NCBI GenBank assembly: GCA_038876335.1 | Contig: JAVYYS010000001.1 | Coordinates: forward strand, 1-32,949 | Origin: JAKATY01 sp038876335 | GTDB taxonomy: Archaea; Micrarchaeota; Micrarchaeia; Micrarchaeales; Micrarchaeaceae | Length of the DNA stretch: 32,949 nucleotides | Reading direction: 5' to 3' | Shown: positions 22,434 to 29,848 of the stretch, piece by piece | Position numbering within the stretch: the stretch's first letter is position 1 | Layout of the letters: every line of letters starts with the position of its first letter | Translations under genes and position numbers: made by a program | Notes under the pieces: generated by a model | The model's database searches: none | Seen by the model: the letters and a program-made list of their open reading frames with translations, nothing else | What the model was told of the DNA's origin: nothing

Positions 22434-23750
22434 ATGGTTTTCAATGAAAATGGGAATGCACTACGTAGTGACAATGACCAGCTTTACAAAAAGTATAGGC
22501 TTTCAATTGAGAAGGAGATGCGCCGCATACTTGCTGGCGAGTACCACATCCATAGTGGCGCTTTAGAGGATTTTGCAGAAGAAGTAGAAAAAAAGCTTAT
22601 GTTGAACTTTGATGCGTTTATAAGCACCGGCAGTCATGTGCTCAGCAACGCATCCGTAAAAATTTCCAAAAAGTCGCGAAGTTCCTCTGCAACGCAACAG
22701 TTCCATAGTGGCGCACTCTCATCTGCAGATTTGGAGTACATCAAGCTAGCTGAAAGCACTAGCCCTGAGCACGTGGGGGTAGAAATAGGAGATGGCGAAA
22801 GCAAGAGCATACAGCTCGCATTCGCAAACTTTCATGCACCGCTTATCTCGAAAATAGACGTGGCAGTGCATAGTGGGGCTTCGCTTAAGTTGCTCGAGTT
22901 TTTCATTTCGAATTCGAACAACAAGCCTTCCGCCGCAATTTCGATGGGCAAGGTTGTTGCAGAAGCTGGTTCAACTGTTGAGATAAATGTCTTGTGCAAT
23001 GAGGATGCAAGCACCCACGCGATGCATTTCACTGAACTATCGCTTGCGCAAGGGGCAAGGGTAAAGCTAAACACCGCATATATTGGCTCAGCGAGCTGCA
23101 TAGCAAGAAATCATGCCTCAATAGTCGGCAGTAGTGCATATTTTGAACTTAACTCTATTCTGCTTGCCTCGGGCAGCCAAAAGTTCGACATCTTCAATTC
23201 ATCCCTGAATTCCGGTAAAGAGAGCGCTTACCTGGGTGATATGCGTGCAGTAGTGTCAGGAGAAAGCACCAGCTTCCTAAAGGACATGAGCAGCATAAGC
23301 CCTAACGCTAATGGGGTGAAAGCATACATAAAGGAGCGTGCAATAATAGTTGGGGAAAGAGCGCGCATTAGCATGCTGCCAGACATGTCTATAAATGAGA
23401 ACAACGTGAAAGCAACGCATTCTGCTGCATCTGCTCCAATAGATGAAGAAAGTTTATTCTATCTCATGTCAAAAGGCATGCCACGAGAACTGGCTGAAAG
23501 CACTGTGCTGGAAGGTTTCCTCTCAGACAGTGTAAGCAGAATAGACGATGCAGCCGCAAAATCGCTGATAATGGCTCACCTCAACGAAAAGATAAAGACT
23601 GGAAGATTCGGAGTGCCGATAGCGAGGAGTTTGGGCGGCGCGTGGCTAACCCAACATAACAGCAGCATGCCTGAAATGTTCGAAGGTGGCGCGAAAAGCT
23701 ACAACAGCCTGCAGCACGAAGATGGCGGCGAAGCATTTTTGAAAACGTAG
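22434..23750 (+). CDS. sufD: Iron-sulfur cluster assembly protein SufD-like
   Basis: A SufB/SufD-superfamily beta-helix protein and the partner of SufB and SufC. The N-terminal 130 residues are diverged, while the C-terminal part shows FLKDMSSISPNANGVKAYIKERAI, MLPDMSINENNVKATHSAASAPIDEESLFYLMSKGMPRELAE and GFLSDSV, the conserved SufD/SufB end. The histidine in KATHSAA matches the position important in SufD. ATG 22434 has GGTG 6 bases upstream and is preferred over the GTG at 22425. The gene is 438 codons long. The strong divergence from sufB argues for the SufD role rather than a second SufB. The sufC start follows 55 bases later. Confidence 0.9.
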   Translation: MVFNENGNALRSDNDQLYKKYRLSIEKEMRRILAGEYHIHSGALEDFAEEVEKKLMLNFDAFISTGSHVLSNASVKISKKSRSSSATQQFHSGALSSADLEYIKLAESTSPEHVGVEIGDGESKSIQLAFANFHAPLISKIDVAVHSGASLKLLEFFISNSNNKPSAAISMGKVVAEAGSTVEINVLCNEDASTHAMHFTELSLAQGARVKLNTAYIGSASCIARNHASIVGSSAYFELNSILLASGSQKFDIFNSSLNSGKESAYLGDMRAVVSGESTSFLKDMSSISPNANGVKAYIKERAIIVGERARISMLPDMSINENNVKATHSAASAPIDEESLFYLMSKGMPRELAESTVLEGFLSDSVSRIDDAAAKSLIMAHLNEKIKTGRFGVPIARSLGGAWLTQHNSSMPEMFEGGAKSYNSLQHEDGGEAFLKT

Positions 23751-23805
23751 ACAAAGAAAATGTAAACAACTACTGAAATGTAGATGAAAGCACGAAGGCG
23801 GTTTT

Positions 23806-24534
23806 ATGATACTAGAGCTTAAGGATTTGCATGTAGAAGCGGGAGAGAAAGAGGTGCTCAAGGGTATAAACCTAAAGATTGCCGAGGGCGAGTTCCATGT
23901 GCTGATGGGCCCCAATGGGGCCGGCAAAACTACGATAGCGCGGGCGATCATGGGTTCACCCAAGCTGAAAATAACTAAAGGAGAGATACTAGTGGATGGC
24001 AAATCTATAAACAACCTTAGTGCAGACAAAAGGGCAAAATTGGGGCTTTTCATGCAGTTTCAAAACCCTGTAGAAATAGAGGGGGTGGGATTTGTGAACT
24101 TTGCAAGATCTGCAAAGGAAGAGCTCAGCGGAAGCGTAAACATGAAAGAATTCATGGATTTGATAAAGAGCTATTCTGAAAAGCTGAAATTCTCCGGAAG
24201 CATAATAGGAAGAAATCTAAACCAAGGTTTTTCAGGCGGGGAGAAGAAAAAGGCTGAAATCATCCAGATGGCGCTGCTGAGGCCTAAGATCTCAGTGCTT
24301 GATGAACCTGATTCAGGGCTTGATGTAGACTCACTCAAAGATGTAGCCGAAGTTATAAACGACTTATACGAGAAGGAGAAGATGGGCTTGCTTCTGATAA
24401 CCCATTACAGCCGGATACTCTCGTACATGCGGCCGAAGTTCGTCCATGTGCTTAATGAAGGCAAGATAATTGCAACTGGTGGAATTGAAGTGATAAGCAA
24501 AATAGAAAAGGAAGGCTACGCCGCGTTCCTGTAG
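23806..24534 (+). CDS. sufC: SufC ABC-type ATPase of iron-sulfur assembly
   Basis: SufC powers the conformational changes of the SufBCD scaffold. The 242-residue ABC ATPase has Walker A GPNGAGKTT (about 35-43), the SufC-specific FMQFQNPVEIEGV (Q-loop region), the signature FSGGEKKKAEIIQM, Walker B ISVLDEPDSGLDVD and the H-loop LLITHYSRIL. The SGGEKK form and the QNPVEIEGV segment separate it from transporter ATPases. It starts with ATG preceded by GGCGG. It lies between sufD and sufS in the operon; SufC is usually placed before or between SufB and SufD, so the B-D-C order is less common. Confidence 0.95.
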   Translation: MILELKDLHVEAGEKEVLKGINLKIAEGEFHVLMGPNGAGKTTIARAIMGSPKLKITKGEILVDGKSINNLSADKRAKLGLFMQFQNPVEIEGVGFVNFARSAKEELSGSVNMKEFMDLIKSYSEKLKFSGSIIGRNLNQGFSGGEKKKAEIIQMALLRPKISVLDEPDSGLDVDSLKDVAEVINDLYEKEKMGLLLITHYSRILSYMRPKFVHVLNEGKIIATGGIEVISKIEKEGYAAFL

Positions 24535-24621
24535 GCGCGCAATTCCACTGCGGAAGCACAAACAATCAGAAAAATTCAAAGCCCAAAACCCGTAAATCTG
24601 CAAAACTGTGAAATATCGGAA

Positions 24622-25914
24622 ATGCACTGCGATGTAAAGGATAGAAAAGATTGTATGGATTGTATGGCTGGAAAAATAAGAGTTGAAGAGATAAAAAGAG
24701 ACTTTCCTATATTTAGGATAAAAGTCCATGGAAAGCCTCTCGTGTATCTTGACAGCGCAGCAACTTCGCAGAAACCCAAGCAGGTAATAAGAGCCATAAC
24801 CGATTACTACAACTCGTACAACGCCAATATACACCGCGGCATATACGAAATATCCGAGAAGGCAACAGAACGGTACACACAGTCGAAGGCCAAGGTTGCA
24901 AAGCTAATAAATGCAAGCGCCATGGAAGAGATAGTCTACGTAAGAAACACTACCGAGGCCATAAATCTTGTCGCGCTTGCGTGGGCGGAACAGAATATGA
25001 AGAAAGGCGATGCGGTATTAGTAACTGAAATGGAGCATCACAGCAATATAGTGCCGTGGCAGCTTCTTTCAAGGAGAAAAGGAATAGTGCTGAAGTATGC
25101 GAAACTCAACGCATCAAAGGATGCTCTAGATATAGAGGATTTCAAGGAGAAACTCGAAGCATACAATCCAAAGCTCGTCTCTGTAACCCATGCGTCGAAC
25201 GTGCTAGGTACAATAAATGATGTAAAACTTCTTACGAAGCTCTCCCATAAAGCGGGCGCAAAGGTGCTGGTTGACGGGGCGCAGTCAACGCCGCACATGC
25301 CGGTCGACGTTTCGGAAATAGACTGCGATTTCTTTGCGTTTTCGGGGCATAAGATGCTTGCTCCAACGGGCATAGGCGCGCTATACGCAAAACGTGAAAT
25401 ACTTGAAGCTACTGAACCGATGTTTGGAGGAGACATGATAAAGGACGTAAAGCTGCAATCGGCTACATGGAACGACCTGCCGTGGAAGTTTGAGGCCGGG
25501 ACAGCCAACATAGAAGGCGGAATAGGTTTCGGGGCGGCGGTCGATTACCTTGAAAATATAGGCATGCGAAACGTAAGGGAGCACGAAAAGAGGCTTACAA
25601 AGTACACCCTAAATGCGCTTTCGGATGTAAAAGGGGTAAAGGTTTATGGTCCAGAAGTAAAGGATCTGGAGCAGCGTGGAGGCGTAATTTCATTTTCAGT
25701 CAAGGGCATACATCCGCATGATATCGCCAGTGTATTCGACCGTGAGGGAATTGCGATCCGTGCAGGGCATCATTGCGCCATTCCTCTTGTAAGGGGAGTG
25801 CTTGGGGAACCTGCGCTTGCAAGAATAAGTTTTTACATCTATAACAGTGAAAAAGATGTAGACAAAGCAATCGCAGCAATCCGCAAGGCGCAAAAAATAT
25901 TCAATGTTTTGTAG
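24622..25914 (+). CDS. sufS: Cysteine desulfurase SufS
   Basis: A pyridoxal-phosphate enzyme that takes sulfur from cysteine and hands it over as persulfide for cluster assembly. Group II desulfurase features are present: YLDSAATSQKP, the block IHRGIYEISEKATERYTQSK, VLVTEMEHHSNIVPWQ, VDGAQSTPHMPVDV, the PLP lysine in FSGHKMLAPTG, and the catalytic cysteine in RAGHHCAIPL. From ATG 24622 the first 14 residues are cysteine-rich (MHCDVKDRKDCMDC) and outside the family. ATG 24664 (MAGKIRVEEIKRDFPIF) gives a normal start and 416 residues. Neither has a clear ribosome binding site, so the start is open. It follows sufC by 87 bases and precedes sufU by 36. Confidence 0.94.
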   Translation: MHCDVKDRKDCMDCMAGKIRVEEIKRDFPIFRIKVHGKPLVYLDSAATSQKPKQVIRAITDYYNSYNANIHRGIYEISEKATERYTQSKAKVAKLINASAMEEIVYVRNTTEAINLVALAWAEQNMKKGDAVLVTEMEHHSNIVPWQLLSRRKGIVLKYAKLNASKDALDIEDFKEKLEAYNPKLVSVTHASNVLGTINDVKLLTKLSHKAGAKVLVDGAQSTPHMPVDVSEIDCDFFAFSGHKMLAPTGIGALYAKREILEATEPMFGGDMIKDVKLQSATWNDLPWKFEAGTANIEGGIGFGAAVDYLENIGMRNVREHEKRLTKYTLNALSDVKGVKVYGPEVKDLEQRGGVISFSVKGIHPHDIASVFDREGIAIRAGHHCAIPLVRGVLGEPALARISFYIYNSEKDVDKAIAAIRKAQKIFNVL

Positions 25915-25950
25915 AGAATACACTCAATGTGACCGATGTGTTGTGATTTC

Positions 25951-26355
25951 ATGACCGATAATCTTTTTGCCGAACAGATAATATCAAACTATGAGCATCC
26001 CCACAATAAGGGCAGGATTGAAAACCCATCAGTTAAGCACCACGAGTTCAATCCTACATGCGGAGACGAGCTCACCCTCTACCTTAAAATCAATGACGGA
26101 AAGGTCAGCGATGTCAAATTTGAAGGTAGCGGATGTGCAATAAGCATGGCTAGCGCAAGCATGCTCACAGATTTTGTGAAAGGCAAGACTTTAGGGGAAA
26201 TAGAGAAGATGGGGGTAAAAGATATAATCGACCTAATAGGTTTAGATCCCGGACCTGCAAGGCTGAAGTGCGCTACTCTTTCTCTGCGCACGCTTAAAGA
26301 AGCGATATTCATAAGCGAGCATAAAAAAGTAGACAGCGAAACTAAAAAATTATAA
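25951..26355 (+). CDS. sufU: SufU/IscU-like sulfur-relay or scaffold protein
   Basis: A NifU N-terminal/IscU-fold protein. The 134 residues have the three conserved cysteines with the acidic partner: NPTCGDE (Cys37, Asp39), GSGCAIS (Cys62) and ARLKCATLSLRTL (Cys107). In Gram-positive bacteria SufU takes sulfur from SufS through a zinc site; in other systems the fold is a scaffold. Its position as the last gene after sufS supports the SufU role. ATG 25951 has GTGAT 3-5 bases upstream and is preferred over the ATG at 25936. It ends the operon; no ferredoxin or further assembly factor follows. Confidence 0.9.
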   Translation: MTDNLFAEQIISNYEHPHNKGRIENPSVKHHEFNPTCGDELTLYLKINDGKVSDVKFEGSGCAISMASASMLTDFVKGKTLGEIEKMGVKDIIDLIGLDPGPARLKCATLSLRTLKEAIFISEHKKVDSETKKL

Positions 26356-26370
26356 ATCACCTAAACCGTC

Positions 26371-26463
26371 ATGCAGGCCGTGCAGACTGTGCCAATTTTT
26401 GTTGCATATGCATATACATTCCTTTTTCTGGGCTACATTTTTATTTTTAGAGTAACCACTTGA
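26371..26463 (+). CDS. Possible 30-aa hydrophobic peptide
   Basis: An ATG at 26371, 15 bases after the sufU stop, opens 30 codons with a continuous hydrophobic stretch (PIFVAYAYTFLFLGYIFIF) ending in a short RVTT tail, so a single membrane span is predicted. No ribosome binding site is visible, and the hydrophobicity may simply reflect T-rich DNA (TTTTTATTTTTAG) that acts as the operon terminator. Low confidence. Confidence 0.2.
   Translation: MQAVQTVPIFVAYAYTFLFLGYIFIFRVTT
26438..26452 (+). terminator. T-rich terminator after the suf operon
   Basis: TTTTTATTTTTAG lies about 85 bases after the sufU stop codon. Archaeal termination at T tracts would end the suf transcript here. Confidence 0.35.
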
Positions 26464-26489
26464 AGTCTCTGATAAAACCTGCCCTTAAA

Positions 26490-26564
26490 GATTTTATGAG
26501 TGGGGGTTTGAACCCCAGCTTGCGAATCAAGGATCCTAATATAGCGGCACGAAATCACTCGATA
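26490..26564 (-). other. tRNA-like T-arm hairpin behind alaX, possible decayed tRNA
   Basis: On the minus strand TGGGG-TTCAAAC-CCCCA (26516-26500) is a perfect tRNA T arm, including G53, T54, T55, C56, A57, A58 and C61. The flanks pair partly: TTAT(C)GAG upstream with CTCATAA downstream, giving 7 pairs around one bulge and a total length of 73. CTTG-ATTCG-CAAG just before the T arm also pairs. No good anticodon or D arm can be drawn, so this is not an intact tRNA. It lies in the 3' trailing region of alaX. Confidence 0.35.
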
Positions 26565-26621
26565 ATCGATGCGCAATAGCTAATTTATGTTCTGCTTTGG
26601 TTATCGAAAACGCGTAAGCTA

Positions 26622-27371
26622 TTACCCCTGTGGGGCTGCCTGTTTATAGGTAGCTTCACCAAGCTTTATCTCGATTCTTTTGTTGTGCGAACCCTTGTTC
26701 TCGTATTTTGCCAGCTCTAGCCTTCCAATCTCTTTTGTATTTGAGACGTGCGTGCCGCCATCCATCTGCATGTCAAACCCTTCTATCACTATAACCCTAA
26801 CCTCTTTTAGGCTCTCCATAAGTTTTCTTCCGGGTTCTGTTCTGGACAAGTTTTCTACTCCGATTGCATCCTCTTTGCTTAGCAGTTTCGGATAAACTTT
26901 TTTGCCTTCGTCTATAACTTTTTGCGCCTCTTCAAGCACCGCATTCGCCTTCTCCCTATCCATTTCCGGCATGTCGAAATCGACCCTTGCTCTGTCATCG
27001 TATATCTGGCCCCCTGTGATTGCGCCGGATTTTCTTTTCTCCATTACGGCGTCGATCACATGTATCGCCGTGTGCAGCCTCATGTGCATGTACCTTCTTT
27101 CCCAGTCTATCACTCCATGAACAGCCTCCCCAACTGCGCCATCGAACGGCCTTTCCAATATATGCAAAACAGTTTCACCATCCTTTTTTGTCTCTATAAC
27201 TTTGAAAATAGAGTTTCCGCGCATTATAGCGCCTGTGTCATACGGCTGTCCTCCGCCAGTAGGATAGAAGGCGGTGCGGTCGAGAACTATCGTGTTACCA
27301 TTTATTTCTCTGACTTTTGCGTCAAATTCCTTGACATATGCATCGTTCAGATAAATTTTCTCCGTTTCCAT
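26622..27371 (-). CDS. alaX: AlaX, alanyl-tRNA editing hydrolase
   Basis: A free-standing editing domain related to that of alanyl-tRNA synthetase; it removes serine or glycine wrongly attached to tRNA-Ala. The 249 residues contain the start YLNDAYVKEFDAKVREI, FYPTGGGQPYDTG, the zinc motif HTAIH (His100, His104) in HMRLHTAIHVIDAV, and DGGTHVSNTKEIG (His208) with the glycine-rich core. The length matches the AlaX-M form with an extra N-terminal domain. The residue before the GGTH block is Asp, where many relatives have the zinc cysteine. It starts with ATG. The EamA gene is the next gene upstream on the same strand, separated by 12 bases. Confidence 0.9.
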   Translation of the reverse strand: METEKIYLNDAYVKEFDAKVREINGNTIVLDRTAFYPTGGGQPYDTGAIMRGNSIFKVIETKKDGETVLHILERPFDGAVGEAVHGVIDWERRYMHMRLHTAIHVIDAVMEKRKSGAITGGQIYDDRARVDFDMPEMDREKANAVLEEAQKVIDEGKKVYPKLLSKEDAIGVENLSRTEPGRKLMESLKEVRVIVIEGFDMQMDGGTHVSNTKEIGRLELAKYENKGSHNKRIEIKLGEATYKQAAPQG

Positions 27372-27383
27372 ACAATCATATTT

Positions 27384-28253
27384 TTAGAATGCAATAAGGG
27401 TATATGCCGCAATTATTATCACTGCTGCCAAGAGTAATTTAAGCTTTAGGTTTTGCTCTTTGAACATGAGACCGCCTATTACTACAGTTATCATCACGTT
27501 CACGCTGTTGCGTAACGGAGATGTGAGGCTTACCTCAGCAGAATAAATGGCTAGGTAATTTGTAATTCTATACAGTATCGTAAGTACAGCTATCGTTATG
27601 ATTGGTACTTTATAATTTTTTATACTATCTGCAATTTCCCTAAAGCCTCCGTATCTGAGCGTCATAAACAAAAATAGGTTGAACGCCATAAAGTATTCGC
27701 CTATGATTAAATACGCAAATGCATTCACCTGTAGAATGAACAGATATTTCAGTAGTATAGTACCAACCGCCATAAGTATCGTGTCCAGAAGCAGCGTCGT
27801 GGCGTATTTGCCAATTCCATACCCACCCTGTGTGTTTTTGCCTGTATCAAAAATCATGAAGTAAGACACTACTATCAAAACCGCTATGCTTAAGTATTGC
27901 GGCAGTAGAAGATGCTCTCCCAAAAATAGGTAAGCAAACGCTATAGTGAAAAGAACCGGGAGCGAGCTGAAAAGCGGTGACGCGATAGAGATGTTGCCGT
28001 GCCTGAATACCCTCGCGGTAAGCACATATGTGACTGTAGAGATTACGCTTATTATGTAAATCATTAGGAGTTCGAACAGGTTGATGTTGAATTTGGCAAA
28101 GGGTAGAAAGAGCAACGACAGCGGCAACAAAATTACGGTGAAAGCGGCGCTATAAGCAGCGGCGTGCGCCTTTTTTAGCGTCATTTTTTCAAGTATTGTG
28201 GATATCCCCATAAGTACTGAGGAGATGAGCACGAGGTAATACCATGCTATCAT
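27384..28253 (-). CDS. EamA/DMT-family membrane transporter
   Basis: The 289 residues contain ten hydrophobic segments in two halves of five, the layout of the EamA/drug-metabolite transporter family. The second half ends with SLTSPLRNSVNVMITVVIGGLMFKEQNLKLKLLLAAVIIIAAY, matching the conserved last helices, and LFLGEHLLLPQYLSIAVLIVVSYF closes the first half in the same manner. The substrate cannot be predicted from the sequence. It starts with ATG and is transcribed together with alaX, which follows after 12 bases. It diverges from the small membrane protein gene at 28342. Confidence 0.82.
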   Translation of the reverse strand: MIAWYYLVLISSVLMGISTILEKMTLKKAHAAAYSAAFTVILLPLSLLFLPFAKFNINLFELLMIYIISVISTVTYVLTARVFRHGNISIASPLFSSLPVLFTIAFAYLFLGEHLLLPQYLSIAVLIVVSYFMIFDTGKNTQGGYGIGKYATTLLLDTILMAVGTILLKYLFILQVNAFAYLIIGEYFMAFNLFLFMTLRYGGFREIADSIKNYKVPIITIAVLTILYRITNYLAIYSAEVSLTSPLRNSVNVMITVVIGGLMFKEQNLKLKLLLAAVIIIAAYTLIAF

Positions 28254-28289
28254 AGCTATAACCTAAGCGCTTAAAATTGCAAAAGCAAA

Positions 28290-28301
28290 CGCTTTTATTA
28301 G
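28290..28301 (+). promoter_or_regulatory. TATA-like promoter for the small membrane protein
   Basis: CGCTTTTATTAG lies about 40-52 bases before the ATG at 28342, in the divergent gap with the transporter gene. The gene also has a GGTG site 7 bases before the start. Confidence 0.35.
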
Positions 28302-28341
28302 TTAAGAGTTTAGACGAAATAGAAATAAAAGGTGTGGTTGC

Positions 28342-28908
28342 ATGGTGTATGTAGATCCTCTAACCGTGATGTTGCTCAGCCTAGGACTGAGCTCTCTTTT
28401 CTTAGCCCTGTATCTCCTTGGGAAGGGGATGAGCAAGAAATGGATAAACAGCCTCGTTGCACCAATTTTCACCCTCGGGTTCTTCAATTTTGTAAGCGGC
28501 TTCCTGATGTCATTTCTCTGGCCATTGCCTGGTGCATACAATATGCTGTTCGGCGATCCGCTCCTGTTCCTCGGCCTGATAATGATGGTCGGGACATATA
28601 TGCACAGCAAGAATATAAGCATAAACAGCTTATCCATCATTGGATTTTTCTTAGGCATATATCTTGCCGTAGAAGCCGCCGGAATGTCCACGTTCAATCT
28701 AGAGTCGGGAGTGCACTTCTTGCCGGCATTCGGCCTGTACGTCTTTGCTGCGCTTGCCGGAATATTCTCCCCATTAGTATATGCTAATCCAAAGGGTAGT
28801 GGAAGGTACGGCTATTACTTCCTGTTTGCTTTGCTGATAATAACCGCGTTCCTCGCATTCCTGATAGGATATACCGGCATATACGCGCATCTGGGCTCAC
28901 CGCCTTAA
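28342..28908 (+). CDS. Polytopic membrane protein, possibly DUF981
   Basis: The 188 residues hold six hydrophobic segments (near 7-25, 37-58, 70-86, 97-114, 128-145 and 158-178) joined by short loops. The N-terminus VDPLTVMLLSLGLSSLFLALY and the short loop between the first two helices resemble DUF981 membrane proteins, but I am not certain of the family. There is no signal peptide separate from the first helix, and no catalytic motif. ATG 28342 has GGTG at 7 bases. A T-rich terminator follows. Function is unknown. Confidence 0.75.
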   Translation: MVYVDPLTVMLLSLGLSSLFLALYLLGKGMSKKWINSLVAPIFTLGFFNFVSGFLMSFLWPLPGAYNMLFGDPLLFLGLIMMVGTYMHSKNISINSLSIIGFFLGIYLAVEAAGMSTFNLESGVHFLPAFGLYVFAALAGIFSPLVYANPKGSGRYGYYFLFALLIITAFLAFLIGYTGIYAHLGSPP

Positions 28909-28911
28909 CCG

Positions 28912-28938
28912 CTTTTTATTTTTTCTTCCTTTTTTTAT
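28912..28938 (+). terminator. T-rich terminator after the small membrane protein
   Basis: CTTTTTATTTTTTC and CTTTTTTTAT follow the stop codon within 30 bases, a typical archaeal T-tract terminator. Confidence 0.5.
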
Positions 28939-28941
28939 CTG

Positions 28942-28973
28942 GGCGGGACTCACGCCATTTAGGCGAGGCGCCT
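28942..28973 (+). other. Mutually exclusive GGCG/CGCC hairpins upstream of ribB
   Basis: GGCG (28942) can pair with CGCC (28953); that CGCC can instead pair with GGCG (28962); and AGGCG (28961-28965) can pair with CGCCT (28969-28973) around a 3-base loop. These hairpins compete for the same bases. Whether the ribB transcript includes them is unknown, since a TATA-like TATTTATG lies just after (28975-28982). Confidence 0.3.
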
Positions 28974-29065
28974 GTATTTATGATTCCGAAATATTGCAAT
29001 TTATGTAGTTTCCTAACCGCTCAAAATTGCAAAGTCTTACAATGTTTCGATCTGCTAAGTTAATC

Positions 29066-29791
29066 ATGTCTATCGACAAAGCACTCGAAGCGCTTAGGAA
29101 CGGCAGACCTATATTTGTTTTCGATTCTGAGAGTCGTGAAGGGGAGACCGACATGGTGTTCGCATCCCAGTTCATCACTCCCGAGGCGGTAAAACTTATG
29201 AGAAAAGGCGGGGGTGGACTGATCTGCATAACCATGCCACATGAAGCGGCTTCTGTGCTGGGTCTCGACTACCTGCTCAACATCTACATGCGTAGCCGCA
29301 TGGGATTCATAAAATATCTCTATCCAAGCGACATACCTTATGGGGAGAAGTCTGCTTTCTCAATAACAATAAATCACCGCAAGACCTTTACTGGAATAAC
29401 TGACAACGACCGCGCGCTTACGATATCAGAGTTCGCTTTAGTAGTTAAGCATGCCCTCGCCGCTAAAACACAGCAGTCTCGCGCCAAAGTCCTAGCAGAA
29501 TTCGGTAAAAAATTCCGCTCGCCGGGGCATGTTTTTACACTCGTAGCAGCGAAAGGCCTTTTTAGCATGAGGAAAGGGCATACAGAGCTCACTACATACC
29601 TGGTATCCCGTGCCGGGCTTATTCCATCTGCCGCGATAGTAGAAATGCTTGCAGATAATGGCCTCTCTCTTGATAAGAAAAGTGCGAAAGAGTATGCTCG
29701 CGCTCATGGTTATGTGTTCCTTGAAGGAAGAGAAATAATCGAAGCGGCAATGCACGACTCTGCCATAAGGCAGCCAACGCCTTCTTGCTAA
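29066..29791 (+). CDS. ribB: 3,4-dihydroxy-2-butanone 4-phosphate synthase (riboflavin pathway)
   Basis: It converts ribulose 5-phosphate to the four-carbon precursor of riboflavin, with formate as by-product. The 242 residues show the archaeal form of the family: SIDKALEALRNGRPIFVFDSESREGETDMVFASQF (first 36 residues, with the metal- and substrate-binding REGETD), GGGLICITMPHEAA, SAFSITINHRKTFTGITDNDRALT, and GHVFTLVAAKGLFSMRKGHTE with the second conserved histidine, then AIVEMLADNG. No GTP cyclohydrolase II domain is fused. ATG 29066 is preferred because relatives start directly before the ID-x-AIEAL helix; TTG 29027 and ATG 29042 also lie in frame. No other rib gene is in the window. Confidence 0.9.
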   Translation: MSIDKALEALRNGRPIFVFDSESREGETDMVFASQFITPEAVKLMRKGGGGLICITMPHEAASVLGLDYLLNIYMRSRMGFIKYLYPSDIPYGEKSAFSITINHRKTFTGITDNDRALTISEFALVVKHALAAKTQQSRAKVLAEFGKKFRSPGHVFTLVAAKGLFSMRKGHTELTTYLVSRAGLIPSAAIVEMLADNGLSLDKKSAKEYARAHGYVFLEGREIIEAAMHDSAIRQPTPSC

Positions 29792-29810
29792 CAAATATAA
29801 ATCATCGCAT

Positions 29811-29820
29811 ATAATAGATT
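29811..29820 (+). promoter_or_regulatory. TATA-like promoter for the 220-aa unknown protein
   Basis: CATATAATAG ends about 28 bases before the GTG start at 29849, the distance expected for a very short leader. Confidence 0.4.
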
Positions 29821-29848
29821 TTCAATAATTTTGATTTTTTGTGATTGA

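Noticed and set aside
26490..26564. Intact tRNA gene
   Set aside because: The T arm is perfect, but no D arm or anticodon stem-loop with U33 can be drawn, and the acceptor stem has a bulge.
28940..29065. FMN riboswitch before ribB
   Set aside because: The conserved FMN-riboswitch core (AGGG..GGTGAAA-type blocks) is absent; only short GC hairpins are present.
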